From assembly GCA_029204225.1 (NCBI GenBank), contig CM055095.1, positions 13,794,049 through 13,858,048 of the forward strand: a DNA stretch of 64,000 nucleotides. The letters are read 5' to 3'. This stretch comes from Diphasiastrum complanatum. Taxonomy: Eukaryota > Streptophyta > Lycopodiopsida > Lycopodiales > Lycopodiaceae. Both the position numbers and the translations under genes were made by a program. Below the pieces are notes generated by a model, which searched no databases, was not told where the DNA came from, and saw only the letters and a list, made by a program, of their open reading frames with translations. This document shows positions 26,059 through 38,200 of the stretch, piece after piece (position 1 is the stretch's first letter; each line of letters starts with the position of its first letter).

Positions 26059-29000
26059 CAGCACACACACCTTTGCACAAGCTACAGCCATCACCATTTT
26101 TGCACCTGCTTTTGCAATGCCACTAGCCTCTGCTCGTGAACCTACCTAATTCATTGAGAACACGATGCAAAATGTTTGAAGTCGAACATATTTGTAGAAG
26201 CGAACAGAGCAATTGAGAGCCTATGAACATAAATAAACTGAAGTCTAGATGGTTAGCTTGGGTCTTCCAATCAACAAACAACGACAATGAAGATATGTTG
26301 GTGCATTTTCACTGGTGCTTATTGTAGAATTTTAGTTTTCCATATTTTATCTGATCACTGAAACAAGGCATGATACCCAGAATTTACTTATATGCATGTG
26401 ATTCTCTAAAATTCAAGGATACTACGAACAAAGTTCCAGCATGTACAAAACGGGTTTGATCCAAATGCTAGGTCATCATCATCGTCGTCGTCGTCACCGT
26501 CATCAAATACTCGTCCTCTCCTCCTGGAGAAGAAAGAAGTGATCTGAGGCTGAGAAACTTGACTCTGCTGGGCTGTCTGATACAAATCTTGTCGTAGTAT
26601 AAACATCTCTCGTATCATGAGTGCCGCGCATCGGGAATCCTCATAAGCTATGAGCGATCGTAAGGTGACAGGTGTGTCACGGAACAAACAATGGTATCTC
26701 CCTCTGATCTCGTAATATATCGGGCACCTAAAAATAAAGTGCTCCTCTGACTCCACCTCCTCTAAAGACCATAACTGGCAAATCCGCTCCTCTCGGGGTA
26801 CCCTGGAATCTACCAGTCTCAATAGCCAACTGATGTGATGATACGCGGAGCTGTCTCAATGTAAATCTCAGGCAATGTGATAGTCTCGAGTAGAAATAAT
26901 GTGGTAAGACTGGGAACTCTGCTATGTCAAGCTCAATAAAATGAGTCCAGTAGTAGCCGGGTTTAACCCCAAGCTGTCGCCCCCAAGTACGGTCGAGATA
27001 TGCCCGATATAAGATGCACCTGATATACTGATGAGTACTTGAGGGGAGCTCTGTAATGGAGATACTAAATGACTCAAGGAGGAAATGGGATGCCTGAGAG
27101 AACCACGATAGTCGATAACCCTGGTCACGAAGAAAGTGTGAGGAAACAAGTGTTGTCTGTGTATATCTCATATCCTCATCGAGCAGAGCTTGGATTCTCT
27201 GAATGTATGCGATAAGCTGGAATGCGGCATATATTTGAATGGGTGGAATGGAAAACTCTGCAAGAAGGATCTCATGTGGAACTGAAGGCTTCGCCCGAAT
27301 CATATGAGCTAACATGGTGGTCTACAATCGTGAAATGCTGGCCCAATGTGATGAAGGGAGGCCAATACACCATGTCTCTGCTGCATATAAGGCTATGGGG
27401 GTGACAATAGTATCAAAGAGTCTACACTTACTGCGAGCATCTCGGATGAGCTTCCTGAAGCAGAACCGCTCAAGCTGAACAAGAGAGGAATGCCCCTTCC
27501 CAATTCGGGTGGTGGCAGCCTGTCGCATGCTGAAGGTAGGACCAGAAAAGAGTATCCCCAAATAGGTATAAAGGAAACTACCTCTAAGGCCTGTCCATCT
27601 AGGATGAGCTCCTGGCGCTGCATGAAGGCTCGAGAAGTGTTGAAGACCATAACCTTGGTCTTCGCAGTGTTCACCCCCAACCCCCATCTGGTACAAAATC
27701 CCTGTAAACTCATGGGCCTCTCCAAACTGCAATAAATCATGAGATCTTTATTAATGTCTTTTAAATACCCTAAGGTACATAGGACTAAGAAAAGGTACAT
27801 GTCAAGTGTGTACATAGGAGCTTAAAGCTCATTTACCTACAAGTAACAACAATTGCAAAAATAATTGTATATAAACTGCCTGTAAGATGGTTGGCCCAGT
27901 CAGGGTCCATCAACCTGGTGTAGTGGAAGAAATAATGTATGGTGTGCTATGAGGGTATCACTGAATGTGTCGCGGACCTCTGTCGCCTGGAAGGTTGTCG
28001 ATGTCGTCTTTGCTGCCATGACGCTCTGGACTATGACCTAGTAACTGGCTGTCTCTTTGGGCGTCGACACTGTCTCTGTTGCCTATGTCTGGAAGCATCT
28101 AGAATCTCAGGCTGTCCATCAGAATCACTACTCAGAGGTACCTTAGATCTCAGTCACCGGCGGGATATGCACTCACTGATGCTCAACTATACCAAGGAAG
28201 GTGTATCCGTATCCAATCTCCTAATCCTCAGGTCTAACATCTCTCGGGTCATCAATGCGACACATCTGGGGTCCTCATATGAGATCAAGGTAGAGAGTGT
28301 GGCTTGATGCTCCCTGAACAAACAGTAGTATCTCCCTCATATCTCATAGTAAGTTGAGCATCTGAAGCGAAAATGTGACTCATCATCGATCTCATGAATA
28401 TCACACATCCTACAAAACCGGGCCTCTCGTGAGGTGCCACTTTATCTACCGGTCTCAATGGCAAACTGATGTGAGGAAACACGAAACTGACCCATCAATG
28501 TCCGCAGTCTATGTGAAATACTCTCCAATAGATAGCTAGGTACTATAGGGGATCCAACTGGATCAAGAGAGATCTTGGTCCCCAATGGACCCTGCCAAGT
28601 GCTCTGAAGATATGATCTGTAGAGGTGGCTCCGGATATACTGATCACAGTGCCCACAGGTAGGTCAGTAATTTGAATACCTACCTATTGTGGAGAGAAGA
28701 CGACAAGCCTAGGAGTACCATGAGAAGGAGTGTTCCAATGAATGTAAGCATCGGGATGAGGATAGAGTTGTTGCAGCACAGTGTGTGTCCGCGCCCTAGA
28801 AATCCTCTAGTCGTTGTATGAATGTGATAATGTGGAATAGGGCCTCAATCTGGCTGGGGGGGACAGCAAACTCCGCCAATATAATCTGGTGTGGCACAGA
28901 GGGCTTAGCCCATATCATCTGAGAGAGCATATGAATCTGGAGACGTGAGATGTGTGCCCAATCAATGGTTGCCAGACCAGTACTCCATGTCTCGGCTGCG

Positions 29001-29212
29001 TACATAGCTAAGGGGACAACCATAGTGTCAAAGAGTCAACACTTACTGGTCGCATCCCTGATGTGTGAGCTGAAGCACAGTCTCTCCAGATCTACCAATG
29101 AGGCATAACCCTTCCATACCCAGGAAACAGCGGTCTATCTCATGCTGAAAGTGGGACCCGAGAAGACCACACCCAAGTATGTGTAGGAATCAATAACCTC
29201 AAGTGGATGACC

Positions 29213-29261
<49 letters not shown>

Positions 29262-32200
29262 TTGATGTCTTTTAGGTACCAAAGATAGATAAAACTTTTT
29301 TAGTTTGCCCTTCACCAGTGGAAAAGTGATAAGAAACTTAGCACATCAATGTTTTCAACAAATGCATGAAAGCTAATGTGGACATATGTTTGAGCATGTG
29401 ACCTACTCTTGACGCAATGAGTAGGGTTGTTGGAGCATTTGTTCTATGCCATGCATGATGAAGAGGCTTATCCATAAGGTTGAAGATTGCATGCATCCTC
29501 TATTATGTTTGGTACATGCACGTTCCAATCTGGAACGCGATCCGGAAAATTCCATTACGGTTTCCCAGACGTGCACTAAAAAATAAATTCCCAAAAAACA
29601 AAATTTATACTAGTTTTTGTTTGTGTAAATTTGTTTTAGGCAGTCTATAATTTTTTTTTCCTACTGCTATTTAGGTTTTTTTTTTTCCTCAAAAAGAAAA
29701 AATTTTAAATAGCGTTCCGAACAGCATTCCGTTGTCCGCAACGCTCACATTCCGAATGAGCATTTTGGAATGCGGATGCAGTGGAACGCATTCCGCTGCA
29801 TCCATGCTTTGCTACTATATAACGCATAACATTTCCTCATCTATCTTAACTACTAGTCAGATCCCACTAGCCTTACCTGACTACAAGTCAACACCTACTT
29901 GTCAACAATGATGAACTAGCTTGATGTGCTCAATGTAGGCCCTAGAAATAGGTCAATGTAGGCCATACTGATTTTAGTAGAATTGATAGGGGTCTGACTT
30001 TGGCCTATATATTGAATTTTTAGATTTTAAATAAACACCTAACAATACTCCCCCTTAATGAGAATCTAGAAATTCTTGTATCTTTAGATCTAACTGTGTT
30101 AAATCTAGTATGCTTGTCCTTTGCCAGTGCCTTGGTGAAGATGTCAACCATCTATATACTTTGTCCTGCAGTGCTTTAACTCAATCTCTTTCAGCACTTT
30201 GCCCTGACATGATAATATTTGATCTCCATGTGCTCGCTTCTTGAATGGAACCTAGGATTGAAGGTCAGGGCTATGCAACTCAAGTTGTCGCACAACAGGA
30301 CTATCGCATATCCCTATGGTAGATTGACATCAGATAATAATTGCCTCAGCCAAACCGCTTCCTTTGTTGCATGTGTAGCTGCTATGTACTCTACTTCAAT
30401 TGAGGACAAGGCCACTAAGGTTTGTTTCTTGCTATTCCAGGAGATTGGTCCATGTTCAACAAGAATTCTTTACCCTGAGTCCATAAGACTGTCAGCTATC
30501 TTGAAGCAACATGGATATGACTATGCAATGTCAACTCACGTTCTGATGACACTATTGTAGTCCAATTTTCAAAGCTTTCCGGTACAACGGCATCTAAATC
30601 ATTCACAAGAGAGCCAATGGCTTCAAGATTGTCTGGTATCTAAAACAAGAACTATAAGCTGTACTTGCAATATGGTCCAAAATGACCAATAATTTCCAAC
30701 AACTTGAATTCTTGATGTGCTTTGAGGTCTATAAGTATAGCATTGACCTCTTCAAAATTTAATAAGTGCTTAGGTTCAATTTGCCAATGGAAATTTATCT
30801 TGTAAAACAAATTAAATGTTGTCCCCTGGAAAAAAATTTATGTATCATAGCCAAAGATTCCCAAAAATTACAAAATTCTACCATAGCCCAAAATCGCCGT
30901 AATAATTGCCCCCCCACAAACTCAATGGTACCGTAGCCCAAAATTTTAGTAAAAAAAAAAATTTAAGTGCAGTCTCTACTACTTTCAATTCTTGGAATTT
31001 TGTCAAGATGGTAATTCTGAGCAATAAGGTAAAAATGGAATGTACCGTACCACACTATACTTCTTGTAATAGTTACTAGATATAGTAAACCTCTTGATTC
31101 AGGCCAAGAATCTTAAAAATTTAATCAAGGATTACTAAAAACTGCTTGAAATTACAAGTAATGTCCCTGTACTATTTATCAGTACTGTACAGCCCTTTGT
31201 ATGGACCGTCTCAGTACAACAGGAGATTTTGACACTGTCAACAATCTGCAGAAGCCTAAAAAACCAGTCAAATCTTCTCTAAATCACTTCTTTCAGCAAA
31301 GGGAAACCAGTACAACCTCCTCTACAGAGAGAATTGCTTCTATACGGATCTAGTACACTTTTGTACCCTGGTCTTGATTTGAAACAATCTGAAAACCAAC
31401 CTTGCCACAGTCTCAACATTGCACCAATCCTGCAAACAATACCTATACTTGACTAGTACAGCCTCCTGCAAGTACTATACAAACTTTAGTACCATTGTAG
31501 AACTGTACTTTGTTGGTAAATACCTATCAACACCTATAAAATGCTGTAAACTGCCAAAAACAGCACCAAATCTGTTCTGGACCTGCAAAAAAGTACCAGA
31601 CCTGCAACAGAATTTTTAAAAATAATATTGTGCTCCCTATACTACATCTCCTCAATAACTTGCTCTGATACCATGATAAAATCTATGGTTATTTGACCTT
31701 TAGGATCTGTACTGAGAATCAACCAGTCTAATAAAATATTCATCAATAGAATGATTAATGTCTAGAAGGTACTAGACAAGTACATATCACTAACATTCAA
31801 GAATGTACATAACAACCATAAAATGTAGAACAACAATGTACACAACAATCACTCTTCATAATGTCTTGTAGGCACAAGTACAAAATAGCACTCTATTCAT
31901 GGTAACAAGTCGTACAATCATAAAAGTACAACTAGGTAGCATAGAAGTGCAAAAATTTATGGCTACTGAAACTCACTACAAGCGCTAGTATTTATAGACC
32001 TCTATTTCTTCATCTACCTTCACCTACTCTCCCTACGTTAGCTAGTCAAAACCTACTAGTCAACACCTACCTTACCTACCATCTGTCCCTTCTGCATGAG
32101 GGGAGGGTGAGGTGTTTGGGGAGAGGGTAAAGGGTCGTACTTGGAGACCCATTTGCTCCACTTCCCTTTTTGCAAGATAGCTCCCTTTGCTACATACACT

Positions 32201-35200
32201 TGTTTGTGACGGTTTTTACACCTTCAATTACCGTTTTTCCTCTAGTTTTTTGCAACACCTCTCTCTCGTGTCTATGAATTAACCAATGGAAGGAACTCAA
32301 GCTCCAAGCCCAGCAGCGGCTGATATAGATGAAATCACGACCTCATTCGTATGAATGGGTTCCGTGAGTGTTCTTTTTTATGATGGTTCAACGCATAATT
32401 TTATTAATGCAAAATTGGTGCAGAAGCTCAACTTGGTAACCACACCAAGTGACGACAAGTACGTGGTCACGATGGCGGAAGCTGGGAAGCAGCAGGTCTG
32501 GGACACGTTTGTTCCTCGCTTACTACTGAAGATAGTTTGTCTTTTCAAATCATGAATCTTGATAAGGTAGACTTAATTCTAGGTAAAGATTGGTTTTACA
32601 CTAGAAATGAGTCATTAAAGACTTGTCGATATTGAAAAGGTATCAAGGATCCAGTTAACATTGTTGTTGGAGGTTCCTGATATCCTTGTTCTAGACCAAC
32701 GGCATTCCCCCGAACAAAACATCCTAGGATTCCTGACGCACAGTCAGTTGCTAATGTTTCCAACACAAAGTAGCTGTAGAAAGGAATATGCTAACAGATG
32801 CTCAAGAAATGACCTCATCTTGAAATAATTCACTTATTCATCATGTTAAAAAACATTCACATTCCATTCATTGGTAGTACTGAAACATTTGAACCACAAC
32901 ACGCATACAAAATGAGCAATGTTAATTCGATAAGGGAAATACTAACCATAAATCCTGTAATGTTCTGCAAGAAAATAAGAGGAATATGCCGCTGAGCACA
33001 AAGTTCAATAAAATGAGCTCCTTTTAAGGCTGATTCTGGGAAAAGAACCCCGTTGTTTCCTAGAATGCCCACTTGTTGCCCAAAAATCTGTGCAAAACCT
33101 GTGACCAAGGTCTTTTGAAGAATTTTGAAATCAGCCATGATGTCTACTTTTTTCCCCAGATATCCTTGTGACTAATTTCAACCCTAAAGACAAATTGTCT
33201 CAAGAATATCTACCTACTTTCTTTTTAGCAAAAATCTGCAGAACAAAAGGTACCAAGAGGCGTTGACTTACAGTTCCATAAAGTTTCTTGAACTCATCAA
33301 ACTCACTGCCATCAGTAATACGTGCTATTATAGAGCGAATGTCATAAGATTGTCGCTGGTCAGTCGGGATGATACCATAGATCTCATCTGCACTGTACAA
33401 AGGATCTTTCACCTCAACATGGCAGGCTGTTAAATCTTTAAACCCCTTTCTGAGTGCACCAGCAAGATGCAGGTTGCTCACAATTTTACGTCCAATGGCC
33501 AGTGCATGCAGTTCATCTGCAATCAACCAGTTATCAGAGAGGATACCAACTGCTTGCAGCCTGTAATCTTCTACTTCTTTCAATTCATGAGCTTAATCTT
33601 CAAAGTCAGTGTGGAAATATCCAACCTGATCAGATCAAATCAAACAAAATTCCCATGTGGCGCATGAAGGTAATATACTAGAGGATAAGCATTTGAAACA
33701 GCAAAATTCATACCTACCTTGCTGATATATGTAGATGGTATATCCAGGATAATGAACGACATAACTACCTTGCTAATATGCTAAGACAGAATAAATAGGT
33801 AAAATGTGGAAAATATACAGTAGAATGCTAGCCGACTTCCCAAAAGGCAAACAAAAAACTGAGAGGAAGATTATTCACATAGAGCAGATGAGCAGAGCGC
33901 AAGAAGGAACGGTACAACAGAAAAAACCCAAGCTTAAAAAAAATTAGAATTTGATAGTCTTTAAATAATTAACTTCTGCCCATCAGCAAAAGGTACTGTT
34001 GTTAAAATATAATGTCTATTTTCCCCCTAGTGGCTAGGCACTTGCATGCAGATATTTATTATGTTGTAAGTTTATCATGAACTTTTTTGTAATTAGTTTG
34101 CACCCCTCTTTGTAAATGTGCAAGTTGGGTCCAAGGGACCAAATTGGCATGCCATGTGGCATGAGACTCAAGGAGATTTCCATGTTTTTACACGCTTTCA
34201 TAGCTAATTTCTTTCAAGCTCTTGTCGTGTGTTTGTTATTGAGGTTAAGACACTTCATTGAGGAGCTTAACTACAAAGTGGGAGAACTTTTTGTTGGGCA
34301 ATCAGTTTTCAGAACAGAAAGCATAGCTGGACTACTGGTGATAGGAGCACAGCCACATCAAACTTTTTGGATTCTGACAAATTTTCCAAAAGTTGGAGAG
34401 CAACTTGTGGAGAAGCAGGGTGCACTTTCTATAGGGAGATCTGATCAAGGTGTTGAGTGGATCTGGTGCAAAGCATAGAAGGGCCATACTGTGTGGCAAA
34501 GACAAAAGCTAAAGTTATTGGGTATATTATTCAAGTGACATAATACCCTAGTTTGGGTGAAACCCCAGTTTCCTGAAGCAACTCAATTCTTGAGCATTCT
34601 TCTAGAATTTCTTCTATTTGAATAGAGAATCAATCATGGCTGGCCTAAGTGAGAGTCTACTCAATGAGTCAAGCAGATTAGATGCTACCAATTACAGGGT
34701 GTGGAAGTTTAAGATGCAAAACATTCTCATGGATAGACAATGTTGGGGTATAGTTATAGGTTCTGAGCCTATTCCAGATTCTGAAGATGAATTGAAGGAC
34801 TATATAAAGAGAGGATCAAATGCAGATCAAATTATCAACCTTTCTGCGAAGGATAACATCATCTCTCACGTAAGGAGTGCCACAGGACCTCGTGAGGCCT
34901 GGGAGACATTGAAGTCCATGTATGAGACCGTCAATATGGCTAGGGTCCTCTATCTACAGAATAAACTACGTACAATCTCCAGTGATTCTATTGTTGATCA
35001 CATTATAAAGAGGATCTTCAGGATCAACTTGCTGCAGTTGGTGAGTGCATTGGTGATAAAGACATAGTTTCTATAGCTTTGAACAGCTTGTCAAATGCTT
35101 ATCAGGGCTATGTCATGAGTCTCTCAGTAAGGGAGAGACTTCCCTCATTTCATGAGTTATATATAGCCCACTCATGTATGAAGAAGTGGGGCTATTACTA

Positions 35201-38200
35201 GAAAAAATATGACAGTAGTATTTGATGAATCTACTTGTTTAGTAAAGGACAGTGAGCATAATCAAAAGATTATTGCCAAAGGATCACAAGAGGGTGGTCT
35301 TTATAGGTTGCATACTACTATCCCGAGTCAGGAAGCCTATGGTACTATGAGTAGGCCACCTGAGTTATCAAAGCCTACAGGTCCTAAAGAAACAAGATAT
35401 GGTAATTGGTTTACCCTCTATCAAGTTATGTAATGGCTTTTGTGAAGCATATGCACTTGGGAAACAACAAAAAAAGAGGTTTTCTAAGAATGAAGCTGTC
35501 AGGGCAAAGCAAGTGCTTGAGATTATACACTCAGATTTGTGTGGACCTATGCAAACTAGATCTGCAAGGGGGGTGAGTACAAATGACCTTCATTGACCTT
35601 CATTGCTACTTCATGACCTTCATTGATGACTTCTTGCAGAAGGTATGGGCTTATTTTTTGAAGCAAAAATCTGAGGCAATCAAGTACTTCAAAATCTTTA
35701 AGGCTTTGGTTAAAACTCAAACATGCAAGAAGATAAAGGTACTCAGATCTGACAAAGGTGGTGAGTACAAATCAAAAGATTTCATTGATCTATGTAACTC
35801 AAGTGGAATCAAGCGTCAGTTTGCTACTCCAGATACTCCTCACCAAAACAGAGTTGCTGAAAGGAAGAAGAGGTCCATAGTTGAGTGTGCATGCTGAGGC
35901 AATCAAGTACTTCAAAATCTTTAAGGCTTTGGTTAAAACTCAAACATCCAAAAGAAGATAAAGGTACTCAGATCTGACAAAGGTGGTGAGTACCAATCAA
36001 AAGAGCTCATTGATCTATGTAACTCAAGTGGAATCAAGTGTCAGTTTGCTACTCCAGATACTCCTCACCAAAACGGTGTTGCTGAAACGAAGAACAGGTC
36101 CATAGTTGAGTGTGCATGCAGCACGCTCAAGGCTAAGGCATTGCCAAACTCTAGGCTGAAGTTGTGTATACTGCTGTTTTCTTGTTGAATAGGAGCCCTA
36201 CGAAAGAGGAGGGGGGAATTATGCCTGAGGAGGCATATAGTGGCAATAAGCCAAAGGTGGAACTACTTCGGGTATTTTGATGTACCGCTTATGCACACAT
36301 ACCCAAGGATGACAGGAAGAAGCAAGATGCGAAATCTATCAAGTGCATATTCTTGGGTTACAGTGAGGAAGGAAAGGCATACATATTGTACAATCTTGAG
36401 ACCAAAAAGTAACTAGAGATGTTGCCTTCGATGAAGACCATGCACCTCAGGTGGAGGAGCATGAGAACAATGGTAAGAGTGAGTATCTTCCTATTATTGA
36501 TTCCAGTGTGCAGGTCTCTAAGGAGCCCATTCAAGAGACTTTTCAGCCCCAACATTAAGAGCAAATGCATGTTGAGCAAACAGAGGCAGAAAGGAAAAAG
36601 AGGGCTAGAGAGACACCTTGGGATACATGGTCACCAAAAGCTTCACCTCCCCCTCCCAAGAGCTTACCAAGGTGGTATTGGCAAACAGTGAAAGATGGAG
36701 GGATGATGGAGGAAGGCGAATGTAGTAGGGAAGGTGTTAGGAGATCTTACAAGAAGCCCATGCAGCGAGAGAATCAAGAGACCAACTTTACACTTAAGTC
36801 ATCTATCTTCGAGTCACATGAACCACAGTCATTCTATGATGCCGAGAAGGTGAATGTATGATGAAATGCCATGCAAGAGGAGTATGACTCCATCATGGAG
36901 AATGCCACATGGGAGCTTGTGGACTCACCTGATGGAAGCAACCATAAGTAAGAATAAGTTACTCATTGCTAAGGTCAAAGAAAATCTTTCTAGTGAATTT
37001 GACATGCTCAGAGGCATATCTAATAGCAGACTCACATGCTACAAGAATATCTAATAAGCACTTGAAAAATGGTCCCATTGGTTAGATGACACAAGGGAGG
37101 GTTAATAGAGGTTACAGAGGATGTATACGGAACTTCTCATTGATGACCAACAATTCCTAGATAAGGAAGAAATGTTAGAATCCAGTCTCGATCCTAGGGT
37201 TATAAAGTGTTAGTTGTTAGGGCTATCTTGGATTGCAACAGTGCTTGCTCAGGCAATATATATCATGCTGCTTCTATATCCAAATTTTCAACCTTCATAT
37301 CTGAAGCTAGAAGAAAAGTGTTGTAAGAAAGCAACTTCTAGCTTTCTCAAAAATCGACTTGGCTGATTTGAAAGAAAGCTTATGGACCTATTACTGCAAA
37401 TTGGAATTAAGAATTATGAGACTCATCCTAATCAAAAGGTGTTTCTTACTATAGATATCTGATCTACTATAAATTCTAAAGCATCACTCTCTTATACAAT
37501 AGATTTTCATCTTGATAATTGATCATGCTCAAAACTAGGGTTGAAAAAGCATGATTCAACTCTCAAGAGCTTTTTTTCATTTGAAACCAAAAAAAAGCAT
37601 ATTGTTCTTCTACTTCATGTCGCCTGCCATTAAAGATCTCATACAGTACAATAATGAGAAGCACGAGATCTAAGAAAAAAATCTTCGATTAATGGCTCAA
37701 GTGGAACTTATTCAGTGAATTGAGTCCACCATAGTTCACCTTGCAATCAACAACCCAACTTCAGATATTCTAACTTATTTACCTTTGAATTTCAAATCGT
37801 GAGTTAAAAGCAATAAAGGTTCAATGTGCTCATCAAGTGTCAGGACTGTGATTTTTGTTAATGTGGAGTGAGATCATGCTTTAATTTCACAAAAACCGGC
37901 AATCACCAGCATCCAATAGAATTTACTGTTCCTGCTGAAAGAATGTGATGTCTATGAGAAGGTGTTAAAAATCCATAGAATTTTATCTATTTTTGAAGAG
38001 CTACTTTTGGAAACATATGAAGTCCAAATGTAGAATATTTCATATAGAAGTGCTTTCTCATTCTATTTGAAACATTTTCACTTGAACAATAATAAAATCC
38101 ACTGGCCACCTTCTAACCATAATGCACAATTAGAGATCAAAGAAACTCCACTACCACTTTGAAGAACAGAAATTGGGGTGAATCTGTAGAGACTGCTGGT

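Larger units (their letters stand above)
21290..26070 (-). other. MCCB: MCCB intron of 4.8 kb
   Basis: Mostly unique-looking AT-rich DNA. It contains a 62-base tandem duplication at 21589-21713, a hAT transposase fragment at about 23390-23760 and a (GA)n tract at 26012-26058. No other gene is seen. Short open frames such as 24937-25203 and 24045-24362 have no recognisable content. Confidence 0.7.
26146..32946 (-). other. MCCB: MCCB intron of 6.8 kb made mostly of transposon debris
   Basis: From the donor end (32946) downwards it holds a plus-strand gypsy protease fragment, a minus-strand copia fossil (about 32.06-29.8 kb), a LINE tail with a simple repeat, and two LINE 3' portions (29214-27731 and 27726-26400), all detailed separately. 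The stretch 29290-29770 shows nothing recognisable. Confidence 0.8.

Noticed and set aside
26462-26520. A poly-Asp coding or GAC-type microsatellite as a separate feature
   Set aside because: It is the acidic C-terminal tail of the LINE frame, not an independent repeat.
30219-30560. A 113-codon plus-strand frame
   Set aside because: The opposite strand reads as copia RNase H ([13 protein letters not shown]), so the plus-strand frame is antisense noise.
34116-34478. A 120-codon frame upstream of the copia gag
   Set aside because: No recognisable motif. It lies where a 5' LTR or leader is expected, so it is probably chance.
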